A DNA stretch of 42,251 nucleotides from CAZGZU01 sp964529855 (GCA_964529855.1 CAZGZU010000003.1:1-42251), one strand, 5' to 3'; positions 15,132 to 24,448 are shown, numbered from the stretch's first letter. Made by a program: numbers and translations. Notes: a model not told the origin generated them from the letters alone.

Positions 15132-16337
15132 TTATATCCCTCCGGCCAAATTGTAAATAGGCATAAAAACGGCAAAAATCAAAATAGCTACTCCGATGCC
15201 TAAAACAACAATCAACATTGGCTCAATCAATTGACTTAAATTAGCCACTATATTTTCCACCTCTCTATTATAGAAGACGCTTAACTTCTCCAAAATAGCG
15301 TCTAATTTACCCGTTTGTTCGCCGGTTTTGACCATCTGAACAAACAAAGGAGGAAACTCCTCATATCTTTGCAGAATAGAACTGACGGTTTTGCCACCTC
15401 TTACTTCGTCACGGGCTTGCCAAAGAACCTGCTGAAAAACATAGTTATTAATCACCTGACCGGAAATATTCAAACTTTGAATAATGGAAACGCCTCCCTT
15501 AACCAAAGCGCTCAAATTATCAGCCAAACGAGCCAGATAAGTTTTTTGGAGAATCTTGCCGAAAACAGGCAGCTTCAAGATAAGTTTGTCCCAGTTAGCC
15601 CGACCTATTCTTGTCCTTCTGTATCGCCAGCCAACTATGCTTCCTATGATTGCAAATAACAAAAGCAACCAGCCCCAGCCCCTTAGAAAATTACTTGTCG
15701 TAATAACTATTTTGGTTGACAAAGGCAACTCCTGCCCCGCCTCAACTAAAATGGAAGTTAATTGAGGAATGACCATCACCATAACCAGCACGCCGACAAT
15801 TAGAAAGGCCCCCAAAATGAAAGCCGGATAAGCCATTGCGCCGCGAATTCTGGAAATAAGATAATATTCTTTTTCCAGATAGTCAGCTAAATAAACTAAA
15901 CAGTCCTGGAGCCGACCGGCTACTTCGCCTGCTTTAATCAGGTTTATGCAAAAAGAGGAAAAAATCTTGGGGTGTTCAGCCAGGGCCTTGGAAAAAGACA
16001 TTCCCCCATCAACGTCACTGGCTATTTCAAAAAGAATTTCCTTAAGACGGGGATTTTCGCTCTGCTCGCTAAGGGCTCTTAAGGACTGGACTAAAGGTAC
16101 GTCCGCCCCCACCAAAATGGATAATTCCCGGAAAAAAACAAAAACTTCTTTGCGTTTAACGCGTTCAAAAATCTTAATTCGCCTGGCAAAGATAGGAGCT
16201 GCTCCGGCCGGGCGAAGTCGGATAACTATCAAATCGCGTTTCTGGAGAGCTTCCAGAGCGGTCGGCTGATTAGGGGATTCAATTACACCGCTTTGCATTT
16301 CCCCTTTTTTAGTCCGGGCTAAGTAATCAAATTTCAT
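15132..16337 (-). CDS. pilC: Type IV pilus inner-membrane platform protein
   Basis: This 401-residue protein has the normal PilC/GspF length and layout: two homologous T2SSF domains (about residues 66-190 and 270-390), each with a cytoplasmic helical bundle, and membrane helices near 165-190, 215-235 and 370-395. Landmarks are FFRELSILVGADVPLVQSL, FSKALAEHPKIF, LARLADNLSALVKGGVSI and the closing LSQLIEPMLIVVLGIGVAILIFAVFMPIYNL. It anchors the PilB and PilT motors to the pilus base. It lies between pilT and pilA on the same strand. Confidence 0.96.
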   Translation of the reverse strand: MKFDYLARTKKGEMQSGVIESPNQPTALEALQKRDLIVIRLRPAGAAPIFARRIKIFERVKRKEVFVFFRELSILVGADVPLVQSLRALSEQSENPRLKEILFEIASDVDGGMSFSKALAEHPKIFSSFCINLIKAGEVAGRLQDCLVYLADYLEKEYYLISRIRGAMAYPAFILGAFLIVGVLVMVMVIPQLTSILVEAGQELPLSTKIVITTSNFLRGWGWLLLLFAIIGSIVGWRYRRTRIGRANWDKLILKLPVFGKILQKTYLARLADNLSALVKGGVSIIQSLNISGQVINNYVFQQVLWQARDEVRGGKTVSSILQRYEEFPPLFVQMVKTGEQTGKLDAILEKLSVFYNREVENIVANLSQLIEPMLIVVLGIGVAILIFAVFMPIYNLAGGI

Positions 16338-16420
16338 GCCTTCATTTCAAATGATTAAAATATTTCTAGACCTTTACTCATTGGGACTTGATCGGTTATT
16401 GTTACCTGGTCATTGGTCAT

Positions 16421-17491
16421 TTATTCTTTAAGCAGCATCTGCAATTCCGGAACATTGGTTGAGTAAAGTTCGGCATTTTCCTGGGAAATTATTTTTCGCT
16501 TAACCAAATCACTTAAAGAACGGTTAAGAGAAATCATTCCTTCGTCTGAACTGGTTTCAATAACCATATCAATTTGATGCGTTTTGCCTTCCCTGATTAA
16601 ATTTCTAACGGCTGAATTGGCAATCATTAATTCCACCGCGTTAATGATGCCGCCTTCCAGAGAAGGAATTAAACGACGGGAAAGAATGCCTAAAACAGTG
16701 GCTGCCAATTGCATGCGAATCTGATTCTGCTGATATGGCGGGAAACTGTCAATAATCCGGTCAACTGTCTGGGCAGCCGTATTGGTATGCAGAGTGGTCA
16801 AAACCAAATGACCGGTTTCAGCGGCTGTTACGGCACTGCTGATGGTTTCCGGGTCGCGCATTTCGCCAATCATAATTACGTCAGGGTCCTGACGAAAGGC
16901 CTCGCGCAGCCCCCGATGAAAACTTTGGACGTCTTCGCCAACTTCCCGCTGGTCAATAATGCATTTGTCCGGCAAAAACAGATATTCAATGGGGTCCTCA
17001 ATGGTAATAATATGGTCCTGACGAGTATGATTTATCTCGTCAATCAGGGCTGACAAGGCGGTAGATTTACCTTGTCCGGAAGGACCAACCACTAAAAAAA
17101 ATCCCTGAGCAGATCTGGCAAACTGATGACAAATAGGCGGCAAACTCAATTCTTCAATAGTCCTGATTTTGGTAGGGATTAAACGCAGGGCTGCACTAAT
17201 TCGACCAAGCTGTTGATAAATATTGACTCTAAAACGAGCTTTCTCTTTATAGGCAAAAGATAAATCAATATCCCGCTGACTAAGAAATTGCTCGCGGCGG
17301 TCTTCTGAAAGAATACTAAAAGACAATTCCTGGGTGTCTTTTTCAGTTAAAACCGGCTCTTTATCTATGGGGGTAAGCTTACCGTTAACCCGCAAAATCG
17401 GCTTGCGACCAGCCGAAAGATGGACATCAGTTGCTTCCTGTTTTATGGCCGTTTCTAAAATCTCTTCAAGTTTTTTTTGATAGTTATCCAT
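16421..17491 (-). CDS. pilT: Pilus retraction ATPase
   Basis: This 356-residue hexameric ATPase powers pilus retraction. Visible are Walker A GPSGQGKST, the Asp box ITIEDPIEY, Walker B IMIGEMRDPETI, the His box HLVLTTLHTN and the retraction-specific C-terminal motif AVRNLIREGKTHQI that separates PilT from PilB. It lies 22 bases downstream of the receiver gene and upstream of pilC. Its presence means that the cell can both extend and retract pili, for twitching or DNA uptake. Confidence 0.96.
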   Translation of the reverse strand: MDNYQKKLEEILETAIKQEATDVHLSAGRKPILRVNGKLTPIDKEPVLTEKDTQELSFSILSEDRREQFLSQRDIDLSFAYKEKARFRVNIYQQLGRISAALRLIPTKIRTIEELSLPPICHQFARSAQGFFLVVGPSGQGKSTALSALIDEINHTRQDHIITIEDPIEYLFLPDKCIIDQREVGEDVQSFHRGLREAFRQDPDVIMIGEMRDPETISSAVTAAETGHLVLTTLHTNTAAQTVDRIIDSFPPYQQNQIRMQLAATVLGILSRRLIPSLEGGIINAVELMIANSAVRNLIREGKTHQIDMVIETSSDEGMISLNRSLSDLVKRKIISQENAELYSTNVPELQMLLKE

Positions 17492-17512
17492 ATACTCTCC
17501 TTAATTACAAAT

Positions 17513-17887
17513 TTATCGACGCCTGGCTAATATCTCTTTTATTTTAGCCACTACGGCTGTGGGCGTGGAATGAGCTTTGATGATATATTCCTCGGCTCCC
17601 AAGGCCAATCCTTTTTCTATTTCATTCTTTTGTCCCAGGTTGGTCAAAAGGATTATTGGTATCTTCTTTAGATTGGGAGTTGCTTTAACTTCTTTTAATA
17701 TCTCAAAGCCATCCGTTTTAGGCAGAATAATATCCAAAAGAATTAAATCCGGCTTGCCTTTTTTAATCTTAGCCATGCCTGATTTGCCATCAACGGCTAT
17801 TTCCGGCCGAAAACCTTTTTGAGTCAACTTAGTGGTATAGATTTCACGAAGAAAAGGGTCGTCTTCAATGATAAGAATGTTCTTCAT
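17513..17887 (-). CDS. Stand-alone response regulator receiver protein
   Basis: This 124-residue protein is a single CheY-type receiver domain with no output domain. The acidic pocket is IIEDDPF, the phospho-acceptor Asp is in LILLDIILPKTDGFEIL, the Thr is in IILLTNLG and the Lys is in YIIKAHS. It is embedded between a prepilin gene and pilT, so it probably tunes the pilus motors, like PilG/PilH or CheY. No histidine kinase is encoded in the window. Confidence 0.93.
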   Translation of the reverse strand: MKNILIIEDDPFLREIYTTKLTQKGFRPEIAVDGKSGMAKIKKGKPDLILLDIILPKTDGFEILKEVKATPNLKKIPIILLTNLGQKNEIEKGLALGAEEYIIKAHSTPTAVVAKIKEILARRR

Positions 17888-17914
17888 GGCTGTTTTGCCC
17901 GGGAATACGGACCC

Positions 17915-18370
17915 TTAAGGAACGGCTATATTCTGTCCCTGGGATTTCCCCTGGACTGAATCTGTTTCCAGATAATATATCAACTGATAATCTCTCTCCC
18001 CGCTAAGCGACTCATAATAATACTTATAAGTTACGCCGCCGACTGCTTCATTCAGGGGGTCAATGGGCACACCCTGCATTGCTCCGTCGCCGATTAAAGC
18101 GGTTGACAGAGCATCGGTGGTGCCGTCAACCTCAATCTGTCCGCCACCGGAATCCGGATAAAGATAATTATTATTATAATACAAAGACAAACCCTCCTGA
18201 ATGGACTTAATGTCAGCTACCCGACGGCTGTCCCTACTTTTGGCCCGCACGTCTTTAACAACAAATAAAGTTAACACTGCCAAAAAACCGATTATGGCCA
18301 CGACGACCAAAAGCTCAATCAGGGTAAATCCTCTATTTTTTTGATATTTAAGATTTAAGCATTGGAGCAT
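17915..18370 (-). CDS. Type IV prepilin
   Basis: This 151-residue protein carries NRGFTLIELLVVVAIIGFLAVLTLFVV and then KSRDSRRVADIKSIQEGLSLYYNNN, as in CPR major or secondary pilins. The C-terminal domain ends VQGKSQGQNIAVP. It lies between pilB and the receiver gene, so it is part of the core motor operon. It is distinct from the PilA candidate at 14452-14931; which of the two is the major subunit cannot be told from sequence, but the latter has the stronger ribosome site. Confidence 0.9.
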   Translation of the reverse strand: MLQCLNLKYQKNRGFTLIELLVVVAIIGFLAVLTLFVVKDVRAKSRDSRRVADIKSIQEGLSLYYNNNYLYPDSGGGQIEVDGTTDALSTALIGDGAMQGVPIDPLNEAVGGVTYKYYYESLSGERDYQLIYYLETDSVQGKSQGQNIAVP

Positions 18371-18394
18371 AATTTTTGAAAAACTGAAAAGAAA

Positions 18395-20029
18395 TTACTC
18401 TTCTACTTTTCCAAGCATCTCCTCAAAAGAGATAAGACCCTGGAGAGCCTTGGAAATGCCGTCCTGCCTCATGGTAATCATTCCCTGCCGACGGGCCTCC
18501 TCCTTTATTTTTGCCTCGCTTAACTCCTTGTTAATAATTGCTTCCAATTGAGGTGTCATGGCTAACATCTCATAGAGAGCAATTCGACCTTTGGTCCCTT
18601 TATTGGCGCAAAATTTGCAACCGACTGCCCGATAAATCTTGAATGGCTTTCGCCAGGGAAAAGCTTTTCTCTGATTAGCGTCCAATTTGGCTAATTCTTC
18701 CTCAATCAGCTGACTGATTTTGGGAGGAGCGGTTACTTCTTTCCGGCAATGCGGGCAGAGTCGTCTGACTAAACGTTGGGCAATAGCCAAATTCAAAGAA
18801 GTGGGCAAGAGGAAAACGCCAATGCCCATATCAATTAAACGAGGAATTACGCCAATGGCATCATTGGTGTGCAAAGTAGAAAGAAGAATGTGTCCGGTCA
18901 AAGCAGCATGAATGGCTAAAGCAGCCGTTTCCTCATCTCTAATCTCGCCAACCATAATCACGTCAGGGTCTTGTCTAAGAATATGACGCAAACCGGAGGC
19001 AAAAGTATATTCTATTTCCGGCCTAATCTGGGACTGATTAATCCCTTCAATAAAATATTCAACCGGGTCTTCCAAACTGACGATATTAACTTCCTGACGA
19101 TTCAATTTATTGAGGATAGCGTAAAGAGTGGTTGTCTTGCCGGAACCGGTCGGCCCGGTAAGTAGAATCATGCCAAAGGGCTGTTTAATGGAATTCTCCA
19201 GGGTTTTCAGATTATAACCCTGCAAACCCAGTTCAGGAAAAGTTCTTAAACCGACTGTCGGGTCCAAAACCCTTAAAACCACTTTTTCTCCGCCGGACGT
19301 CGGTAAACTGGAAACCCGAAAATCAATCTTCTTGCCGATAATCGTGGTATGGAATCGGCCGTCCTGAGGCACTCTTGTCTCATCAATCTTTAAATTAGCC
19401 AATATCTTAATCCGCGAAACAATAGCCGACTGAATTTCTTTGGGCAAAAGAAGACTGGTATAGAGAACACCGTCAACCCTGAAACGAACTTTAACCTTTT
19501 TCTCCACCGGTTCAATATGAACGTCGGAAGCCCCTCCTTCAGTAGCATGTCTTAAAATAACCGCCACTATTTTGGTTATCGGCGCTTCAGTAACGATTCT
19601 TTCGGCCGCCTCCTCTACTTTGCCAGCCGGCTTGCCCTTTTCTTCAGCCCCTAATTCCCTTTCCAGCTCCCAAAGCGCCTTTTGAACCTCACTGCGCAGA
19701 GTCCGATATTGCTTTAAAATATCCTGCAGGTCCGAGGGAGTGATAATAAAAAGCTTTGGCTCCAAGCCGCTTCGTCTGGTAATAAATCTTAAAGCCTCCT
19801 TGGCTTTGAGGTCATCCGGATTAACCATGCCCACCTCAAGAATGTTCTCATGCTTGTTTATGGGAATGAACTGATAAAAAGCGGCTGCTTCCTCGGGAAT
19901 TTCTTTCAAAACTTCCACCGGAATCTTTTTGCCGGTTAAATCTATAAAAGGGACTTTGAGATCTTCAGCTCTTTTCTTAACCGCCTCTATTTCCTCGTTT
20001 TTGTTTGTATTGTTCTTTTGGATTGGCAT
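18395..20029 (-). CDS. pilB: Pilus extension ATPase
   Basis: This 544-residue ATPase drives pilus assembly. It has an N-terminal GspE/MshE-type domain (about residues 1-140, with the IPEEAAAFYQFIPI segment), then a catalytic domain with Walker A GPTGSGKTT, Asp box VSLEDPVEY, Walker B IMVGEIRDEETA and His box HILLSTLHTND. The zinc-binding tetracysteine CPHC...CKFC follows, characteristic of PilB/GspE. It is followed by the prepilin, receiver, pilT and pilC, all on the minus strand. Confidence 0.96.
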   Translation of the reverse strand: MPIQKNNTNKNEEIEAVKKRAEDLKVPFIDLTGKKIPVEVLKEIPEEAAAFYQFIPINKHENILEVGMVNPDDLKAKEALRFITRRSGLEPKLFIITPSDLQDILKQYRTLRSEVQKALWELERELGAEEKGKPAGKVEEAAERIVTEAPITKIVAVILRHATEGGASDVHIEPVEKKVKVRFRVDGVLYTSLLLPKEIQSAIVSRIKILANLKIDETRVPQDGRFHTTIIGKKIDFRVSSLPTSGGEKVVLRVLDPTVGLRTFPELGLQGYNLKTLENSIKQPFGMILLTGPTGSGKTTTLYAILNKLNRQEVNIVSLEDPVEYFIEGINQSQIRPEIEYTFASGLRHILRQDPDVIMVGEIRDEETAALAIHAALTGHILLSTLHTNDAIGVIPRLIDMGIGVFLLPTSLNLAIAQRLVRRLCPHCRKEVTAPPKISQLIEEELAKLDANQRKAFPWRKPFKIYRAVGCKFCANKGTKGRIALYEMLAMTPQLEAIINKELSEAKIKEEARRQGMITMRQDGISKALQGLISFEEMLGKVEE

Positions 20030-20033
20030 GCCC

Positions 20034-20378
20034 TTAATATGGCAAAAATGGATTGTTTCGGCCTTTCTCTTCTACTGACAAAGGCCATTCTCCATAAGCT
20101 TTCAAACTCTGGAAATGAGGGTTTTTCAAAAAAGCAACGTCAAAATCTATTTTTTTAATGATATTTTCTAAAGAATATACCAAGGGAACGCTCGTGCCAG
20201 CCCCTCCCGGTTCTTCGGCAGGGGCGACTGGCGCGGAAGGACGCAAAAAACCAAAATACAAAACTGTCACCGTAATCAAAACCACCGCGGCCAAAACAAT
20301 TATCATAATTATCTGTTTTTTCTCTCGAGGGAGAGACAGAGAATCTTTGGAAAATTTGGAAAAGAGTTGAAAGGCCAT
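20034..20378 (-). CDS. Membrane-anchored pilus operon protein ending in NPFLPY
   Basis: This 114-residue protein has one membrane helix (about residues 24-45), a Pro/Gly-rich linker and a short C-terminal domain ending KGRNNPFLPY. A GR.NPF.P tail is common in small proteins encoded between pilO and pilB in CPR genomes and recalls the PilP tail of alignment complexes. It starts 85 bases after the PilO-like gene and ends 4 bases before pilB. A role linking PilO to the motor is an inference. Confidence 0.7.
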   Translation of the reverse strand: MAFQLFSKFSKDSLSLPREKKQIIMIIVLAAVVLITVTVLYFGFLRPSAPVAPAEEPGGAGTSVPLVYSLENIIKKIDFDVAFLKNPHFQSLKAYGEWPLSVEEKGRNNPFLPY

Positions 20379-20462
20379 GCTATTTTGCCGATTTTGTTCA
20401 ATCGCTCACCTCGGGCCTGCTTTGACAAACAAACCAAAGCGAACGACTGTTCACAAATTTCT

Positions 20463-21038
20463 TTATTGGTAATAAACGCTTACTGCTAAATCAATTTCAA
20501 AAATAGATAAGAGACCGGTTTCTTCTTGGCCAAGAGAAAGCTGTATGGATTCAACGGCCATGGAACGAATATTGTTTTCCAAAGCCGCCAAATAATTTTT
20601 AAAAGCATCATAAGAACCAATCACCTTGATATCCACTGACATACTGGGGAAACCGGCGATTAATTTTTTGGCTTGAGAGGAACCGGACTGGGAAGATCCT
20701 GTTTCCGTTTCTTCGGTGATTTCGCCAAAGTTAATTGATTCCAATAATAGACCGTTACTGGAAGCCAGGCTTTCAAATTGAACCAATAAATGAGGGACGT
20801 CTTTTTCTTGAGGCAAAGACAGGAAAGCTTTATCTACTTCATCTTTGGCATCCTCATATTCCTCATCAAGTTGCTGAACTTTGGCTAAAAGTTCTTCCAG
20901 TTTAGTAATTTCCATCTTCTTTTGGGATATCTCTGTCCGTGAAACCTTGATGGCAGACCATTCCGGGATAACAAAAACAAACACCAGGGCCAGACCGGCT
21001 ACTACACTGATTAAACTAATGATAATTTTTTTATTCAT
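20463..21038 (-). CDS. pilO: Type IV pilus alignment protein PilO
   Basis: This 191-residue protein has an N-terminal membrane helix (IISLISVVAGLALVFVFVI), a coiled-coil stretch (about residues 30-75, KMEITKLEELLAKVQQLDEEYEDAKDEV) and a ferredoxin-like C-terminal domain with VDIKVIGSYDAFKNYLAALENN, the core PilO signature. I chose the ATG at 21038 because it precedes the membrane helix and follows pilN by 13 bases; the open frame extends to 21131 but adds an implausible sequence overlapping pilN. It forms the PilMNO alignment complex. Confidence 0.9.
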   Translation of the reverse strand: MNKKIIISLISVVAGLALVFVFVIPEWSAIKVSRTEISQKKMEITKLEELLAKVQQLDEEYEDAKDEVDKAFLSLPQEKDVPHLLVQFESLASSNGLLLESINFGEITEETETGSSQSGSSQAKKLIAGFPSMSVDIKVIGSYDAFKNYLAALENNIRSMAVESIQLSLGQEETGLLSIFEIDLAVSVYYQ

Positions 21039-21051
21039 AACGGCGCAAAGT

Positions 21052-21645
21052 TCACTGCCAAAGCAAAAAGCCTGAGGCCAGTTCAAGTTGAAAATAACTA
21101 GCCACCTGGCCGGATTTCTCCAAACTGGCATCCGTAAATCTCACCTCATCTATCCGCGAATCTTGTTCAAAAATAACCGCCTGCTTGGCTAAAATCAAAT
21201 AATCAATTGCTTGTGTTTTTAAATCTATCTTATTCTCGGACAAATCAGCGCCGAACTCTATAAACTGAACTTCTGGGAGAGCCAGTTCTTCCAACATGTC
21301 AAAAATCTTAGAGGCGTAGAAACGACTTTCCAAAAGTTTTTTCAAATCCTCTACATCTTCTTTTAAAGCCGTAAACTCACTCTCTAAATCCAAATCCCTT
21401 TGAGTATTTAAATCTTCTGCTGTTTTGACCAAATCCTCCTTTTCCTTGGTCAGACTCCGCTGATATCCCCAAAGCCCTGAGCCAATTAGAACAACCACTA
21501 ATAATAAAGACAGAGAAAGAATCAACCAGATATTGCCCTTGGGAGCCAGCCGGCCGCCCAACCGGAAAATATCCGCTCCGGGCAACTTTGCCTTGCCTTT
21601 AACTTCCTTCTTCTGATATTTTTCTGGCATTAGTTTAATGTCCAT
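21052..21645 (-). CDS. pilN: Type IV pilus alignment protein PilN
   Basis: This 197-residue protein begins MDIKLMPEKYQKKE, the N-terminal segment of PilN that binds PilM (family form INLLP). A membrane helix follows (about residues 40-60), then a coiled coil (about 65-110) and a ferredoxin-like domain. It starts one base from the end of pilM and ends 13 bases before pilO. With PilM and PilO it connects the cytoplasmic motor to the extracytoplasmic part of the machine. Confidence 0.88.
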   Translation of the reverse strand: MDIKLMPEKYQKKEVKGKAKLPGADIFRLGGRLAPKGNIWLILSLSLLLVVVLIGSGLWGYQRSLTKEKEDLVKTAEDLNTQRDLDLESEFTALKEDVEDLKKLLESRFYASKIFDMLEELALPEVQFIEFGADLSENKIDLKTQAIDYLILAKQAVIFEQDSRIDEVRFTDASLEKSGQVASYFQLELASGFLLWQ

Positions 21646-21646
21646 A

Positions 21647-22711
21647 TTATTCCCTCATGGCCAAACCAATAGACACCGCTAAAGCTGGCCCTAATTCTTT
21701 AATGGCTGGCTGAAGCAAAGAAGGATACGACACTCGGGCAAAGGGCTGACCAACCGAGAGCTCCAAACCTAACTTATTGGTCAGATAATCAGTAAAACCG
21801 AACAAATGAACGCTGCCGCCGGCCAAAATACATTTCTCAATCCGTCGAGTATACTTGGTCTGATAAGTATCAAGTATTTTTTTAATTTCCAAAGCAATAA
21901 CTCCCAAACTTGAATTAATACTGCCTTTTACTTGGGATTTCTTCTCGTCAGCTGATTGATTGGTTGATATTCCTCTCTTTAATCTCTCTGCTTCCTCCAG
22001 GCCCAAGCTCATTTCCTGGGCAATTGATCTGCTTATCTTTAATCCGCCCATCTCTAAATTATGAGTGCCCCGGATATAGCCTCCGTCAACAATACTGACA
22101 TTAATGGAACGGGCACCGGCATCAATTAAAAGTATAGCACTTTTATCATTGCCCACCAAGGCGCGACTTAAACTGAAAGTTTCTTCTTCTATGGCTTTCA
22201 TCCTTAATCCGACCAAACGAACTATCTGATTATAATTAATAATAACCTCTTTGGGGACAGCCACCAGCAAAACCTGCTGACTCTCTTGTTTGCCCGGTGA
22301 TTCAATAATGCTCCAATCCAAAACCACCTCGGAAATAGGCACTGGCACGTACTTCCTTGCTTCCAGAGGAACGGCCGCGGCAATCTCTTTTGCTGACATG
22401 GCCGGGAAATCAATCAAAGTAGAGAAACTGGAATAAACCGGTACGGAAAGACAAGCTTCTCGAGATTCAATCTTGGCTTCCTTAAGGGTCTTAATGATAA
22501 CGTCAGCCATGTCCTCATTGGAAATCTTGGCGGATTCTGAACCGATTTGGTAACCAGCCTTCTTTAAATGCCCCATTAAAGAATAGGTGGCATAATTTTT
22601 TAACTGGTATCTGCCCTCGGTTATTTCCAATTCAACCACTTTGACCAGAGAAGTGCCAATATCAATACCTAAACAGGTTTTTGGTTTTTTTTTAAATAAA
22701 AACACGGACAA
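21647..22711 (-). CDS. pilM: Actin-like pilus assembly ATPase PilM
   Basis: This 354-residue protein has the actin/FtsA-like fold of PilM. The phosphate-binding loop is LGIDIGTSLVKVVEL near the N-terminus, the second is LLIDAGARSINVSIVDGG (about residue 195), and ILAGGSVHLFGFTDYL lies near 290. The start is uncertain: a TTG at 22711 or the GTG at 22705 both fit, and neither has a clear ribosome site. A 20-base inverted repeat (AGTCCT...AGGACT, 22717-22736) lies immediately upstream and may affect initiation. It is the first gene of the pilMNO-pilB-pilT-pilC cluster. Confidence 0.92.
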   Translation of the reverse strand: MSVFLFKKKPKTCLGIDIGTSLVKVVELEITEGRYQLKNYATYSLMGHLKKAGYQIGSESAKISNEDMADVIIKTLKEAKIESREACLSVPVYSSFSTLIDFPAMSAKEIAAAVPLEARKYVPVPISEVVLDWSIIESPGKQESQQVLLVAVPKEVIINYNQIVRLVGLRMKAIEEETFSLSRALVGNDKSAILLIDAGARSINVSIVDGGYIRGTHNLEMGGLKISRSIAQEMSLGLEEAERLKRGISTNQSADEKKSQVKGSINSSLGVIALEIKKILDTYQTKYTRRIEKCILAGGSVHLFGFTDYLTNKLGLELSVGQPFARVSYPSLLQPAIKELGPALAVSIGLAMRE

Positions 22712-22813
22712 AAACGAGTCCTGTCTCGCTAGGACTTAACGAAGACAAGCTCTATAACTTGTTCTAACTTATTGAAAATTATACCATAATTCTAAAAGAC
22801 AAGAAACTATTCT

Positions 22814-23458
22814 ATGTGGAAAACTATTCTGGATTTACTTTTCCCTATTTATTGCCTTGGCTGCGGCCAAGAAGGAGAATTCGTCTGTCCGAACTGCTTT
22901 GAAAAGATTCCTCTGAAAAAAGGACCTCTGCTTAAATTAAAAGGGAATTCCGCTTTAGCCGGCCTGCTCATCACCACTGACTATAATTATCCTTTGGTCA
23001 GACAAACCATTCACCGATACAAGTACGACCTGGTCAAAGACCTGGCCAAACCTCTGGGACAATTAATGGTTAATCGGCTAAGAACTGTTATGAACTCTCC
23101 TAATAATATCATTCTCATCCCCATACCTCTCCATAAAAAACGCCTTCGCTGGCGGGGTTTTAATCAGGCCGAGCTGCTGGCTCTGGAAATCAGCCAACAA
23201 TTAGACATCCCTTTGGCCAATAACATTATCAGCCGGCTCAAACACAGCCTGCCCCAGGCAAAAATTAAAAGCTCCTGGCAAAGAAAACAAAACATTAAAA
23301 AGGCCTTCCAGCTTTCTTGTCAGCCAATCCTGAAAAACAAAATCATCATCTTGATTGACGATGTCTCTACCAGCGGCGCTACTTTGGAAGAATGCGCCAA
23401 AGCCCTTAACTCCTTAAAACCCAAGCAAATCTGGGGGTTGGTCACTGCCCAAGGTTAA
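22814..23458 (+). CDS. comF: ComF-family amidophosphoribosyltransferase-like protein
   Basis: This 214-residue protein has an N-terminal zinc ribbon (CLGCGQEGEFVCPNC), the central basic region LIPIPLHKKRLRWRGFNQAELLA and the phosphoribosyl-binding loop IILIDDVSTSGATLEECA near residue 180. ComF is needed for natural DNA uptake in several bacteria. Here it sits divergently next to the type IV pilus operon, consistent with a competence role for the pilus. Its length is normal. Confidence 0.93.
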   Translation: MWKTILDLLFPIYCLGCGQEGEFVCPNCFEKIPLKKGPLLKLKGNSALAGLLITTDYNYPLVRQTIHRYKYDLVKDLAKPLGQLMVNRLRTVMNSPNNIILIPIPLHKKRLRWRGFNQAELLALEISQQLDIPLANNIISRLKHSLPQAKIKSSWQRKQNIKKAFQLSCQPILKNKIIILIDDVSTSGATLEECAKALNSLKPKQIWGLVTAQG

Positions 23459-23462
23459 TGTC

Positions 23463-23491
23463 TTGACTTAAATTATTCTAAATGTTAAAAA
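23463..23491 (+). promoter_or_regulatory. Weak candidate promoter before the DnaB-N gene
   Basis: TTGACT (23463-23468), a 17-base spacer and TAAAAA (23486-23491) lie between comF and the DnaB-N gene. The -10 is poor, so this is tentative. Confidence 0.3.
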
Positions 23492-23539
23492 ATAATATCT
23501 TTAACAAACAACAAATAAAATAAATAATGGGAGGGAATA

Positions 23540-24151
23540 ATGGAAAAAAAGGATGAAACGATAGAAAAGAAGGAGGCAAAGGGTTTCCTTGATGAAGACT
23601 CAGATGAACCAGATGTGATAGAGGAGGCAATGGATAAAGCGCTAGGACCATCAATTCCGATAAGAATAGCGCCTCACAATCTTGAGGCAGAAACAGGCGT
23701 CCTAAGGATAATGCTGCTCAACACCACATATATCCAAAGAGCAAAAGAGGTATTATCCATTGAAGGAGACGAATTTCATAAAGAAGCCAATCGGATAATT
23801 TATCTAGCCATCCTCAAGCTTTTCAAAAAAGGAAAGCCGGCTGATTTAATCACCCTGATAGATGAATTAAACAGGAATTACCAATTAGAGAAAGCCGGCG
23901 GAGAAGATTATCTTAAACGTATCTTTCTTGAGGAAATGCCCTCTATAGAAAAAGACGGCTACTCACCGGACAATTTTGATGCCTATCTCAATCTCTTGGA
24001 AGAATTGTTTCTGCTTCGTCAACTAATTGATGGAATGTCTAATATCGCAGAGATAGCCTTTCGGGGAGATATCCAGAAATTAGAAGGGCCTCTTAAAGGA
24101 CTAATCAAGAGAATCCGTCGGGTCCAACAATTCATTGCCATATCTGGATAA
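23540..24151 (+). CDS. Lone DnaB N-terminal-domain protein
   Basis: This 203-residue protein matches only the N-terminal domain of replicative helicase DnaB: PHNLEAETGVLRIML (family PHNLEAEQSVLGAML), HKEANRIIYLAILKLFKKGKPADLITLIDEL and AGGEDYL. The RecA-like helicase domain that should follow is absent, and the protein ends in a basic helix (LIKRIRRVQQF). An acidic stretch of about 45 residues precedes the domain. It has a strong GGGAGGG ribosome site. It could bind DnaG primase or the DnaB hexamer and modulate replication; that is inferred from the known role of this domain. Confidence 0.85.
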   Translation: MEKKDETIEKKEAKGFLDEDSDEPDVIEEAMDKALGPSIPIRIAPHNLEAETGVLRIMLLNTTYIQRAKEVLSIEGDEFHKEANRIIYLAILKLFKKGKPADLITLIDELNRNYQLEKAGGEDYLKRIFLEEMPSIEKDGYSPDNFDAYLNLLEELFLLRQLIDGMSNIAEIAFRGDIQKLEGPLKGLIKRIRRVQQFIAISG

Positions 24152-24170
24152 CAATGAAAAGGAGGGGGAG

Positions 24171-24425
24171 ATGAGGTTCTTTATCTTTAGAGTAGAATAT
24201 TTCTGTATAGGCTGTGACTGGAAGACATTACGGCCCTCAATTTACAATCTTTCACCAAAGAAACTCACACCGAGAAAAATAAAAGAACTTACTGGAAAAG
24301 TAAGCAACCATCCAGCTTTCATCAGATGCCCGCACTGTAAGGCAGAGGTTATGCGGAACATAAAAACCGTACCCGATGGCTGGAACATTGGCTGGAACAT
24401 AAAAAGAATTTCATATCAGCCCTAA
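24171..24425 (+). CDS. Small two-CxxC zinc-ribbon protein
   Basis: This 84-residue protein has two Cys pairs, FCIGCDW near residue 14 and RCPHCKAE near residue 60, likely one zinc ribbon. I cannot assign a family. The start is the ATG at 24171 because AAGGAGGGGG precedes it directly; the open frame begins at 24135. It overlaps no neighbour after that choice, lies 19 bases after the DnaB-N gene and ends in a strong terminator (24415-24448), so the two are likely one unit. Confidence 0.75.
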   Translation: MRFFIFRVEYFCIGCDWKTLRPSIYNLSPKKLTPRKIKELTGKVSNHPAFIRCPHCKAEVMRNIKTVPDGWNIGWNIKRISYQP

Positions 24426-24448
24426 TAAACTTAGGGCTGATTTATTTT
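24415..24448 (+). terminator. Rho-independent terminator
   Basis: The stem ATCAGCCCTAA / TTAGGGCTGAT is eleven perfect pairs with a five-base loop, followed by TTATTTT. It overlaps the stop of the zinc-ribbon gene. Confidence 0.85.
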
